Assembly (NCBI RefSeq): GCF_021603645.1
Contig: NZ_BQHJ01000012.1
Span: 62,001 to 126,000 of the forward strand
Length of the DNA stretch: 64,000 bases
Source: Pseudomonas pseudonitroreducens
GTDB lineage: Bacteria; Pseudomonadota; Gammaproteobacteria; Pseudomonadales; Pseudomonadaceae
Reading direction: 5' to 3'
The notes beneath the pieces were generated by a model. That model was given only the letters and a program-made list of their open reading frames with translations. It did not search any database and had not been told where the DNA came from. Each line of letters begins with the position of its first letter. The first letter of the stretch is position 1. The position numbers and the translations under genes are program-made. Of this stretch, positions 7,943 to 15,499 are shown one piece after another.

Positions 7943-8752
7943 ATGAGTGCCTCGATCATGAACGCGATCCTCGACCCCGCCATCCTTCCGGCCCAGCAGG
8001 CGCAACACGGCGCGCTGGCCATCCAGGGCCTGAGCAAGGCCTATTCCATCGATGGCCGCAGCCTGCCGGTGCTGGAGAACATCTCCCTCGACGTACGCCC
8101 CGGCGAATTCGTCAGCATCGTCGGCGCCAGCGGCTGCGGGAAATCCTCGCTGCTGCGGCTGATCGTCGGGCTGGAGAACGATTACAGCGGGCGCATCCTG
8201 CTCGACGGGCAGAGCGTGACCGGCACCAGCCTGGAGCGCGGCATCGTGTTCCAGGACCATCGCCTGTTCCCCTGGAAGACCGTGGAGCAGAACGTCGCCC
8301 TGGCGCTGAAGAAGCAGAAGCTCAGCCGCGCCGAGAAGCGCGAACTCGTCGCCGATCATCTGGAGCTGGTGGGCCTGACCGGCTTCGAGCAGGCCTACCC
8401 GCACCAGCTGTCCGGCGGCATGGCGCAACGCGCGGCGATCGCCCGCGCCCTGATCACCCGACCCAAGGTGCTGCTGCTGGACGAACCCTTCGGCGCCCTC
8501 GACGCCCTCACCCGCGTGCGCCTGCAACACGAACTGCAACGCATCTGGGTGCAGCAGCGCAGCACCATGATCATGGTCACCCACGACGTGGAGGAAGCGC
8601 TGTACCTGGGCGACCGGGTGGTGGTGATGGACGCGCGGCCGGGACGGATCCGCCATGAGGTACGGGTCGACCTGCCCCATCCGCGCGAGCGTGGCGAGCC
8701 GCTGCTGGCGAAGCTCAAGGAAGAACTATTGGCCGAGCTGATGCACGGCTGA
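7943..8752 (+). CDS. ABC transporter ATP-binding protein, SsuB/TauB-like
   Basis: 269 aa. Walker A is GASGCGKSS, the Q-loop is IVFQDHRLFPW, the signature is LSGGMAQR, Walker B is VLLLDEPFGALD, and the switch is MVTHDVEEA; all are intact. The Q-loop wording (FQDHRLFPW) and family look place it with nitrate/sulfonate/taurine importers. The ATG at 7943 was chosen because a second ATG (7958) is inside the same non-conserved leader. This is the last gene of the operon; no gene for an exported solute-binding protein is found in the cluster. Confidence 0.88.
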   Translation: MSASIMNAILDPAILPAQQAQHGALAIQGLSKAYSIDGRSLPVLENISLDVRPGEFVSIVGASGCGKSSLLRLIVGLENDYSGRILLDGQSVTGTSLERGIVFQDHRLFPWKTVEQNVALALKKQKLSRAEKRELVADHLELVGLTGFEQAYPHQLSGGMAQRAAIARALITRPKVLLLDEPFGALDALTRVRLQHELQRIWVQQRSTMIMVTHDVEEALYLGDRVVVMDARPGRIRHEVRVDLPHPRERGEPLLAKLKEELLAELMHG

Positions 8753-8759
8753 TCTTCGC

Positions 8760-8827
8760 GTAGGGCGCATAACCCGGAACGGGTTATCCGTCATCGGCAG
8801 ATAACGCCTGGGTGTTATCTGCCCTAC
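8760..8827. repeat. Class C palindromic repeat (TAGGGCGCATAAC...GTTATC type)
   Basis: An inverted repeat with outer arms GTAGGGC / GCCCTAC and inner GGTTATCC / GATAAC blocks. Related copies are at 11918-11992, 23602-23634 (half) and 39979-40058. It lies directly after the sulfur operon. Confidence 0.8.
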
Positions 8828-8856
8828 GCAATCACCGAGCATCAGGAGAGCATCAA

Positions 8857-8940
8857 CGTAGGATGGCGTGGAGCGCAGCGATACCCATCGATCAGCCCCA
8901 CCGGTGAAGATGGGTATCGCAAGCTCCACCCATCCTACGT
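8857..8940. repeat. Palindromic repeat with ACGTAGGATGG arms
   Basis: A long inverted repeat: ACGTAGGATGGCGTGGAGC ... GCTCCACCCATCCTACGT, with inner GATACCCATC / GATGGGTATC arms. The right arm contains the stop codon of the SulP gene (TAG on the minus strand at 8935-8937), so the repeat provides the end of that gene. It probably also acts as a transcript end for both convergent units. Confidence 0.8.
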
Positions 8941-10593
8941 CCGTGTTTCGCCGGCAACCTCCGAGCTGGCAGCAGAAAGCGCCGCCGGGAAGTCCGGGTG
9001 ATACCCCGCACCGATCTCCTCCAGCACGCCGGCCTTGCGCAGCTTGCCCAGCACCCGCGCATTGGCCTCGCACAAGCGCACTTCGATGCCACGCCGCTGC
9101 AGTTGCTCGATCACTTCCTGCAGGGTCTGCAGGCCGGTGATATCCATGAACGGCACGTGGCGCAGGCGGATGATCAGCACCTTCGGGTCGGTGTGGGTCT
9201 TGGCCAGGGCACGCTCGAAAGTCTCCGCCGCGCCGAAGAACAGCGGCCCCTCGATGCTGTACACCAGCACCCCCGGCGGCAGCTCGCCAAGACCGCGGCC
9301 GCGCAGCTCCACTTCGAGCTCCGGACCTTCTTCCGCGTGCACGTCCACCGAGGACGCCATGCGCCGCAGGAAATGCAGCATGGCGAGGATCACGCCGATG
9401 TTCACGGCGATCACCAGGTCGCTGAATACGGTGAGCAGGAAGGTCACCAGCAGGATGCCGACGTCCGCGCGTGGCGCGCGCTTGAGCATGAACAGGAAGT
9501 GCCGCGCCTCGCTCATGTTCCAGGCCACCACGAAGAGGATCGCCGCCAGTGCACAGAGCGGGATGTTCGACGCCAGCGGCGCGAGGAACAGCAGGATCAG
9601 CACCAGCGTGGCCGCGTGGGTGACCCCAGCCAGCGGGCTGTTGCCGCCGTTGCGGATGTTGGTCGCGGTGCGCGCGATGGCGCCGGTGGCGGCGATGCCG
9701 CCGAACAGCGGGGTGACCAGGTTGGCGATGCCCTGGCCGATCAGCTCCTGGTTGGAGTCGTGGCGAGTGCCGGCCATGCCGTCGGCGACCACCGCCGAGA
9801 GCAGCGACTCGATGGCGCCGAGCATGGCGATGGCGAACGCCGGGCCGATCAGTTCGAGCACCCGCGGCAGCGTTACTTCCGGCAGGCTGAAGCTGGGCAG
9901 GCCCTGGGGAATGCCGCCAAAGGCGCTGCCGATGGTGGCCACGCCGTCGAAATGGAACAGCGACTGGATCGCCGTCACCACCACCATCGCCACCAGCGGA
10001 CCGGGCACCCGGCGCAACGCGGCGATACGCGGGGTGAACAGCACCAGCGCCAGGCTCAGCAGCGCCAGCAGGGTGGTCGCGATGTGCAGTTGCGGCAGGG
10101 CCTGGATCAGATGCCAGAGCTTCTGGTGGAAGTGCTCGCCGGTCACCGCGGGCAAGCCGAAGAAGTCCTTCCATTGGCCGACCCAGATGATCACCCCGAT
10201 CCCGGCGGTGAAGCCGACGATCACCGGTGCGGGGATGAAGCGGATGATGCTGCCCAGGCGACTGACGCCCAGCAGCACGAGAATCACGCCAGCCATCAGC
10301 GTGGCGATCTGCAGGCCATCGATGCCGTACTTGGCGGTGACCCCGGCGAGGATGACGATGAAGGCGCCGGTCGGTCCGGCGATCTGCACCCGGCTGCCGC
10401 CCAGCAACGAGACCAGGGCGCCGGCGAAGATCGCCGTATAGATGCCCTGTTCCGGCTTCACCCCGCTGGCAATCGCGAAGGCCATCGCCAGCGGCAGCGC
10501 GACCACCCCGACGATGACGCCTGCGACCAGGTTGCGCGTCCAGTGTTCGCGGCCGAAGAGTCCGGCCTTCCAGGCTTCTCGCAGGGCGATCAT
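8935..10593 (-). CDS. SulP-family anion permease with STAS domain
   Basis: 552 aa. The N-terminal sulfate-transporter membrane domain holds the segments GVVALPLAMAFAIASGV and GLYTA-like GIYTAIFAGALVSLLGGS, which are SulP hallmarks. The C-terminal STAS domain (residues about 440-545) contains VLIIRLRHVPFMDITGLQTL. It moves sulfate, bicarbonate or other anions; the substrate cannot be read from sequence. The start at 10593 (MIALREAW) has GGAG 6 bases upstream. Its placement beside the sulfur-scavenging operon fits sulfate transport but does not prove it. Confidence 0.88.
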   Translation of the reverse strand: MIALREAWKAGLFGREHWTRNLVAGVIVGVVALPLAMAFAIASGVKPEQGIYTAIFAGALVSLLGGSRVQIAGPTGAFIVILAGVTAKYGIDGLQIATLMAGVILVLLGVSRLGSIIRFIPAPVIVGFTAGIGVIIWVGQWKDFFGLPAVTGEHFHQKLWHLIQALPQLHIATTLLALLSLALVLFTPRIAALRRVPGPLVAMVVVTAIQSLFHFDGVATIGSAFGGIPQGLPSFSLPEVTLPRVLELIGPAFAIAMLGAIESLLSAVVADGMAGTRHDSNQELIGQGIANLVTPLFGGIAATGAIARTATNIRNGGNSPLAGVTHAATLVLILLFLAPLASNIPLCALAAILFVVAWNMSEARHFLFMLKRAPRADVGILLVTFLLTVFSDLVIAVNIGVILAMLHFLRRMASSVDVHAEEGPELEVELRGRGLGELPPGVLVYSIEGPLFFGAAETFERALAKTHTDPKVLIIRLRHVPFMDITGLQTLQEVIEQLQRRGIEVRLCEANARVLGKLRKAGVLEEIGAGYHPDFPAALSAASSEVAGETRT

Positions 10594-10794
10594 CACAGTC
10601 TCCGACGGGATATCGATGCTGGATGCTAGCAGGCCGCAGCGGAAAACGGCCTGGCGCAGGTCATGACTGTGGCGTGCTGTCGCAGGCGAAACAGGGTGAA
10701 CAAAATATTGCACAACCCTGGCAGCGCGCAGCTTCCAGCAGGCTTTTGAAATGCCGGAATATGGGCGTTTCGCCCCGGAATAGAGGCGGTCGAT

Positions 10795-10843
10795 TTGCCA
10801 GGCGACCTGAAATTTGGCACAATATGTTCATTATGTTGAACAT
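10795..10843 (+). promoter_or_regulatory. Candidate sigma-70 promoter overlapping a dyad, upstream of mdtJI
   Basis: TTGCCA (10795-10800), a 17-base spacer and CACAAT (10818-10823) resemble a sigma-70 promoter. Immediately downstream is the dyad ATGTTCA-N6-TGAACAT (10824-10843), which would cover the transcription start and so could be a repressor site. No mapping data are available. Confidence 0.45.
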
Positions 10844-10910
10844 CAAGGCTCTACCTCTCCCCACTTCCCGCCTGGTGTCGCGCGAGCGCCACTGGACCGG
10901 CGACCTCTAG
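10833..10910 (+). CDS. Possible 25-aa leader ORF upstream of mdtJI
   Basis: ATG at 10833 to TAG at 10910 encodes a 25-residue peptide starting MLNIKALPL and ending RHWTGDL, about 155 bases before mdtJ. E. coli mdtJI is preceded by a small regulatory ORF (mdtU) involved in polyamine-responsive expression, so a functional analogue is possible. There is no clear Shine-Dalgarno, and with the candidate promoter placed as here the message would be almost leaderless. It may be a chance frame. Confidence 0.35.
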   Translation: MLNIKALPLPTSRLVSRERHWTGDL

Positions 10911-11065
10911 CTCCTCCCTTCGGCTGCTACCTGTTGGTCGCGCCAAGTGCGGCGGCCACCTGAAGGTGATCGCCGCCCGAGTCGGCGCCACCGAACCCGA
11001 ACCGAAACCGCCGCAAGGATGCTCTTAGCGAGACTGCGCGCGGCTGCCCGTGGGAGGGCTCTACC

Positions 11066-11425
11066 ATGCGTTCCTGGATCTATCTGTTTGCCGCCATCGG
11101 CTTTGAAGTCGTTGGCACCACCTCGATGAAATTCACCCATGCGCTGTACCCGGTCGCGGGTCTGCTGCTGATGTACGTGATGATCGGCCTGTCGTACTAC
11201 TTCCTGTCGCTGGCCATCAAGCATGTGCCGGTCGGCGTGGCCTACGCCCTGTGGGAAGGCATCGGCATCGTGCTGATCACCCTGGTCAGCGCCTTCTTCC
11301 TCGGCGAGCACCTGAGCCTGGACAAGGCCCTGGGCCTGGCCGTGATGATCGGCGGCATCCTGCTGGTGAAATCCGGCACCCGCACCACCCCGCGTGAGAA
11401 AAGCCTGGAGGTGGTGACATGCTGA
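11066..11425 (+). CDS. mdtJ: MdtJ-like SMR-family spermidine exporter subunit
   Basis: 119 aa, four predicted helices. The essential SMR glutamate is present in helix 1 (Glu14 in [14 protein letters not shown]). The segment [18 protein letters not shown] and the C-terminal LLVKSGTR are nearly those of E. coli MdtJ. The family works as an MdtJ-MdtI heterodimer exporting spermidine. The ribosome site is GGGAGGG, 7 bases upstream. It overlaps the partner gene by 7 bases. Confidence 0.88.
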   Translation: MRSWIYLFAAIGFEVVGTTSMKFTHALYPVAGLLLMYVMIGLSYYFLSLAIKHVPVGVAYALWEGIGIVLITLVSAFFLGEHLSLDKALGLAVMIGGILLVKSGTRTTPREKSLEVVTC

Positions 11426-11748
11426 ACCATGACCTGATTCCGATGGCCTGGCTGGGCCTGGCCATCGTCCTGGAAGTGATCGCCAACCTGCTGCTGAAGT
11501 ACTCCGACGGCTTCCGCAAGCGCTTGATCGGCGCCGCCTCGATCCTCTGCGTACTGGGCGCGTTCACCGCGCTGGCGCAGGCGGTACGCGGCATCGAACT
11601 GTCGGTGGCCTACGCCATCTGGGGCGGCTTCGGCATCCTCGCCACCGTCGCAATGGGCTGGGCGCTGTTCGGCCAGCGCCTGGTGTGGCGCGGCTGGGTC
11701 GGCCTGGCGATGCTGGTGCTGGGCATGGGCCTGCTGAAGCTGGCGTGA
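11419..11748 (+). CDS. mdtI: MdtI-like SMR-family spermidine exporter subunit
   Basis: 109 aa, four helices. The essential glutamate is Glu19 ([19 protein letters not shown]), and [13 protein letters not shown] with WALFGQRL closely follows E. coli MdtI. It is translationally coupled to mdtJ by a 7-base overlap and followed by a strong terminator. Confidence 0.88.
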   Translation: MLNHDLIPMAWLGLAIVLEVIANLLLKYSDGFRKRLIGAASILCVLGAFTALAQAVRGIELSVAYAIWGGFGILATVAMGWALFGQRLVWRGWVGLAMLVLGMGLLKLA

Positions 11749-11765
11749 TTGCAGGGAGTGAAATG

Positions 11766-11796
11766 AAAAAGGCGGAGCTGGGCTCCGCCTTTTTTG
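11766..11796 (+). terminator. Intrinsic terminator of mdtJI
   Basis: AAAAAGGCGGAGC TGG GCTCCGCCTTTTTT: an 8-bp GC stem followed by six T residues, 18 bases after the mdtI stop. The A run on the left would let it work on the opposite strand too. Confidence 0.92.
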
Positions 11797-11821
11797 TTGT
11801 CTTGAAGATCGCTGCCGTGCT

Positions 11822-11992
11822 GTTCGCGAGCAAGCTCGCTCCTACAAGTCGGGCGCCGTGCTCTTCGTAGGAGCGAGCTTGCTCGCGAACAGCCCTCGCG
11901 CCGGCGTATCAGGATCGTAGGGCGCATAACCTGGAACAGGTTATCCGCCGGCATGTCCGCGGCGGATAACGCTGACGCGTTATCCGCCCTAC
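11822..11992. repeat. Class A plus class C palindromic repeats
   Basis: 11822-11891 holds two opposed copies of the class A core (TTCGCGAGCAAGCTCGCTCC and GTAGGAGCGAGCTTGCTCGC). 11918-11992 is a class C element (GTAGGGCGCATAACC ... GTTATCCGCCCTAC). Together they fill the gap between mdtI and the convergent end of the flagellar hook operon. Confidence 0.85.
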
Positions 11993-12008
11993 GAAAGGCC
12001 CACGCGAA

Positions 12009-13055
12009 TCACGCCAGCAGGCTCACCACCGCAAAGCGACTGAGATTGGCCTGCGCCACCACCGTCTGCGCCGCCGCGCTGTAATGCGTGGCGCTGCGGC
12101 CCATGCGGTCGAGCATCGAGGCGGCAAAGCCATGCGCCCACTCGCGCTCGTCCTCGCTGGCGTGGCGGTCGAGGAAGTCGCGGATGTCGTCCTGGCGGTG
12201 GCGCAACTGATCGCGCAGGCCGCCGATACGATCCAGCGCGGAGACCACCGAATCGAGTAGCTGGCGCTGCTCGCGGAAGGCATCGGTGCTGATCTCGGTG
12301 GGGAACGCCAGCAGCCCTTCTTCCTGGCTCTTGAGTCGGGTGTTCTTGCCCTTGGCAAACAGCTTGCCCTCGCCCTGCACTGCCAGTTGCCCCTTCAGCT
12401 GCTGCCAGTCGGCCTCCGGGGCGGAGAACTTCAGCGCTCCGTCGCTATCCAGTTCGGCGCGGATACCGGCCTGGCCCAGTGTCGCGTTGAAGCGGCGCAG
12501 CACCTGCTCCGTGCTCATGCCATCATCCAGCACCACCGCCGCCGGTTCGCCGAGCTGGCGGCCGGCGCTGAAGAGCAAGGTTTCCTTGCCGGAGCGCTGG
12601 ATCGCCTCCAGCGACTCCAGGCCTTCCAGGCTGAAGCGGCTGCGCACCGGCTCGTTGAGGCGCAGGCGGAAGTTGGCATCGAGGCTGCCGGCCGAACGCT
12701 GGGCACGCTGTTCCAGCAGCTCGTTGACCTGCCGGGTAGCCTGGCGCACGCCTTCACGGTCCTGGGACTGCGGCGCACTGAGTTCGCGGCTGAGGTTGAG
12801 CTTGAGGCCGCCGAGGCGATCCTGCAGGTCGCCCAGGTAGCTGTCGGCCGATTGCATGGACGACAACTGCTGGTTGAGTTGCAGGTTGAAGCTGCCGCTC
12901 TTCTGCGCGCCACGCGCCATCTGTGCAGCGTTCTCGCCCTTGTCCTCACCCTTGCGCAGGGCATTCTGCCGCTCGCTGGTGGAGGGCAGGATGACGTCGC
13001 GGCGGGCGCTTGGATCGAAGACGGCGGCAGCCGGCAGTTGCTTGATGACCTTCAT
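12009..13055 (-). CDS. lafW: LafW-like putative hook-associated/flagellar accessory protein
   Basis: 348 aa, no signal peptide. Residues about 181-215 (STEQVLRRFNATLGQAGIRA...DSDGALKFS) resemble the 'flagellin hook IN' motif found in hook-associated proteins. Most of the rest is helical and of low identity to anything I recognise. It is the last gene after flgL; in the lateral (Flag-2) clusters of E. coli and Aeromonas this place is held by lafW, a putative hook-associated protein. The assignment rests on position plus the IN motif. The start at 13055 was chosen for a GAGG site just upstream. Confidence 0.55.
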   Translation of the reverse strand: MKVIKQLPAAAVFDPSARRDVILPSTSERQNALRKGEDKGENAAQMARGAQKSGSFNLQLNQQLSSMQSADSYLGDLQDRLGGLKLNLSRELSAPQSQDREGVRQATRQVNELLEQRAQRSAGSLDANFRLRLNEPVRSRFSLEGLESLEAIQRSGKETLLFSAGRQLGEPAAVVLDDGMSTEQVLRRFNATLGQAGIRAELDSDGALKFSAPEADWQQLKGQLAVQGEGKLFAKGKNTRLKSQEEGLLAFPTEISTDAFREQRQLLDSVVSALDRIGGLRDQLRHRQDDIRDFLDRHASEDEREWAHGFAASMLDRMGRSATHYSAAAQTVVAQANLSRFAVVSLLA

Positions 13056-13077
13056 GGTGACCTCTGCACCGATGTGC

Positions 13078-13186
13078 ATCCGCCCGGCACGCGGGCCGGG
13101 CGGATACGGAACAAAAAGTAGGGGAGCCGGGCGCTGCGCCGCCGATTGGCGTCCAGACCTCCTTGCGGCGCGGCCCGGCCCCCTAC
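13078..13186. repeat. Two hairpins between flgL and lafW
   Basis: ATCCGCCCGGC ... GCCGGGCGGAT (about 13078-13106) is one hairpin. GTAGGGGAGCCGGGC (13118-13132) pairs with GCCCGGCCCCCTAC (13173-13186) across a 40-base loop to form the other. They separate lafW from flgL and could reduce read-through, so lafW may be expressed less than the upstream hook genes. Confidence 0.65.
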
Positions 13187-13194
13187 GAAGTAAC

Positions 13195-14109
13195 TTACAG
13201 GCGACTGAACAGCGACAGGTCGTTGAGCTTCAGGTAGGTCTTCTGCGTGGCCTGCAGCGCCAGCTGGTAGGTGTTCAGGTCGATGCTCGCGCCGGCGTAG
13301 TCCAGCTGCGACAGCTCGCCGTTGATCTTCTGGTTCACCAGCGAGACTTCCTCGTTGCTCGAGTTGAGCATGCTCAGGGTGTTCTGCCGGCCGCCGAGCT
13401 CGGTGATGGCGCCGAGCACGCCGTCGTGGGCGCTGTCGAGGCCGTCGATGGTCGCGGCGATCTGCGCGTGCACCGCCGGGTCGGTGGTGTCCAGGGCCGG
13501 GTCCTTGAGCATCTTCACGGTGGCATGCAGCTGGTTGAGGAAGTCCATGCCGTTGCCGAACACGTCGATCGCGGTAACGTTCTCCTCCACCTGCACGCCG
13601 TTGGCCACGGCCGCCTGGCGCGACTTGTCGTTGCCGGTGGCGACGTAGCTGTCGGTCAAGGGTTCGTAGGTCACCGCCGCGGTGTCGCTGAGGGTTCCGG
13701 AGAACAGGTAACGGCCCTCTTCGTCACGCACGTTGACGAAACTGACGATGGTCTTCTCGATGCTCTCCAGCTCGCCGGCCATGGCGTTGAGATCCTTGGG
13801 CGAGTTCGAGCCGTTGGCTGCCCAGAGCAGAAGGTCACGCACGCTGAGCATGGAGTCCGAGGTGGCCTGCAGGTTGGCCTCCTGGGTGGAGAGGTTGCCC
13901 GAGACGTTGCTGATGTTGGTGCGGTACTGCGCCAGGCTCGCTTCCTCGCGCTGGATACGCAGCATGCGCACGCTGGCGATGGGGTCATCGGACGGCTGGA
14001 GGATGCGCTTGCCGGTGGACATCTGCTGCATCAGCTTGCCCAGGGCCGCCGAGTTGCTGTTCATCGAGCCGCCCATCAGCGCGGTGATCTGTACGTTGGT
14101 AATGCGCAT
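13195..14109 (-). CDS. flgL: Flagellar hook-filament junction protein FlgL (HAP3), lateral type
   Basis: 304 aa. The N-terminus (MRITNVQITALMGGSMNSNSA...QMSTGKRILQPSDDP) and the C-terminus (DYAGASIDLNTYQLALQATQKTYLKLN) are the coiled-coil flagellin-like ends of FlgL. It joins hook to filament and is exported by the flagellar type III system. It follows flgK by 22 bases in the flgB-L operon, where it is lfgL by Flag-2 naming. Confidence 0.9.
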   Translation of the reverse strand: MRITNVQITALMGGSMNSNSAALGKLMQQMSTGKRILQPSDDPIASVRMLRIQREEASLAQYRTNISNVSGNLSTQEANLQATSDSMLSVRDLLLWAANGSNSPKDLNAMAGELESIEKTIVSFVNVRDEEGRYLFSGTLSDTAAVTYEPLTDSYVATGNDKSRQAAVANGVQVEENVTAIDVFGNGMDFLNQLHATVKMLKDPALDTTDPAVHAQIAATIDGLDSAHDGVLGAITELGGRQNTLSMLNSSNEEVSLVNQKINGELSQLDYAGASIDLNTYQLALQATQKTYLKLNDLSLFSRL

Positions 14110-14131
14110 TCTGCTTTCCTTCGCAATGGCC

Positions 14132-15499
14132 TCAGAAGGCTGCGAGCATCGAGTCGAACAGCTCCTTGGCGGTGCTGATGACTTTCATGTTGGCCTGGTA
14201 GGCCTGCTGGTAGGTGATCAGGTTGACCGCCTCTTCATCCAGGCTGACCGCGCTGACGCTGTCGCGGCTGGCCTGCGCCTGGGCCGCCACGGTGGTGGCG
14301 GTCTTCTGGTCGGCCTGGTTCTGCCGGCTGGCACTGGCAACCTTGCCGAGCAGGCCGGCGAAGGCGTCGTTGAGGGTTACCTGGCTGCCGCCAACGCTGA
14401 TGGTCTGGCCCTTGAGTTCCAGCAGCGCCAGCAGGTTCCTGTTGTTGCCGCTCTCGCCGGCGCTGTCCGACAGCGCCAGTTCCTCGGGCTTGAGGCCATT
14501 GAGCGAGAGCATCGCCGTGGTGCTGCCGGCGTTGTAGGTCAGCAGCGCCTGGCCAGGATTGCCAGCCAGGTCGAAGCCGTTGGCCAGGGTGTCGTTGACC
14601 AGCTGGGCGAACTGCCCGGCCATTTCATGCAGGGCGGTCTGGTTCGGCCGCAGCGTGTCGTACTCGGTGTCGTACAGCGCGCCGAGGGAGCCGCCCATGC
14701 CATCCTGGGCCAGCGGGAAGCTGGTGCCGGCAAAGGTCAGGGCGATTTCCTGCTCGCCGCTGGCGGTGCGGCTGATCGCCAGCTGGCCGGCGGAGTTGCC
14801 GGCCACCAGCGGCTGGCCATTGGCAAGCGAGACGGTGAGCGAGCCATCGGCCACTTCGTTGACGCGGATCGAGGCGTACCTGGACAGGTCCGCCACCAGG
14901 CTCTCGCGGTGGTCACGCAGCGCGGTGGTGTCGCCGCCGGCGGAGCCGACTTCGACGATCTGCTTGTTCAGCGCCGCCAGGTTGGCGGTCAGCCCGTTGA
15001 TCTCGCCGACCATGGAACCGCGCTGTTCCTGCAGGGCGCGCAGCTGGCTGTCGATGTTGCCGGACAGGCCGTTGAAGCGCTGGGCGAGGTTCTTCGTCTC
15101 GTTGATGATCTGCTGGCGCAGGGCGACCGAGCCGGGCGTGGCGGTGGCCTCGCTGACCGCGGCGAAGAAGTTGTCGAGGCCGACGCTGATGCTCGAACCC
15201 TCGCCGCCCATCAGCCCTTCCAGCGCGGACAGGTACTGCTGGCCGCTGTCGTAGTAGCTCTGCTCGGTGGTGGCGCGCCACAGCTGCTGGTTCTGGAAGT
15301 CGTTAGCCATGCGGCGGATGCTGGTCACCACCACGCCGCCGCCGACCTTCAGGCCGCCTTCACCGGCCAGCGAGGCGAGGATCGGGCTCAGTCGGCTGAA
15401 GCCGGGCGTATTGGCGTTGGCCACGTTCTGCCCGGAGGTGGCCAGGGCAATCTGCGCCGCACGCAGGCCGCTGTAGCCGATCTGGCTCAACATACTCAA
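14132..15499 (-). CDS. flgK: Flagellar hook-associated protein FlgK (HAP1), lateral type
   Basis: 455 aa, shorter than the roughly 550-680 aa of many polar FlgK proteins. The N-terminal motif IALATSGQNVANANTPGFSR and the C-terminal SAVSLDEEAVNLITYQQAYQANMKVI are diagnostic. The best-spaced ribosome site (GGAG, 8 bases) serves a TTG start at 15499, which overlaps the flgJ stop as TTGA. An ATG lies 6 bases further in (15493). I chose TTG because of spacing and overlap. Confidence 0.9.
   Translation of the reverse strand: MSMLSQIGYSGLRAAQIALATSGQNVANANTPGFSRLSPILASLAGEGGLKVGGGVVVTSIRRMANDFQNQQLWRATTEQSYYDSGQQYLSALEGLMGGEGSSISVGLDNFFAAVSEATATPGSVALRQQIINETKNLAQRFNGLSGNIDSQLRALQEQRGSMVGEINGLTANLAALNKQIVEVGSAGGDTTALRDHRESLVADLSRYASIRVNEVADGSLTVSLANGQPLVAGNSAGQLAISRTASGEQEIALTFAGTSFPLAQDGMGGSLGALYDTEYDTLRPNQTALHEMAGQFAQLVNDTLANGFDLAGNPGQALLTYNAGSTTAMLSLNGLKPEELALSDSAGESGNNRNLLALLELKGQTISVGGSQVTLNDAFAGLLGKVASASRQNQADQKTATTVAAQAQASRDSVSAVSLDEEAVNLITYQQAYQANMKVISTAKELFDSMLAAF

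Larger units (their letters stand above)
10594..11065. other. Long intergenic region and leader upstream of mdtJI
   Basis: 472 bases between the SulP gene (-) and mdtJ (+). It holds a candidate promoter, a dyad, a short ORF (10833-10910) and a GC-rich structured leader. In the leader GGCGGCCACC TGA AGGTGATCGCCGCC (about 10951-10977) forms a strong hairpin. The 5' leader of about 230 bases is unusually long for an SMR operon and suggests RNA-level control. I did not find a match to the guanidine riboswitch consensus sequences I know. Confidence 0.5.

Noticed and set aside
8998-10629. A 543-codon plus-strand frame opposite the SulP gene
   Set aside because: Antisense shadow; composition His/Asp/Gln rich, no recognisable domain.
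10911-11065. Guanidine-type riboswitch before the SMR genes
   Set aside because: The gene pair is MdtJI-like rather than guanidine exporters, and the conserved guanidine riboswitch core sequences I know are absent.
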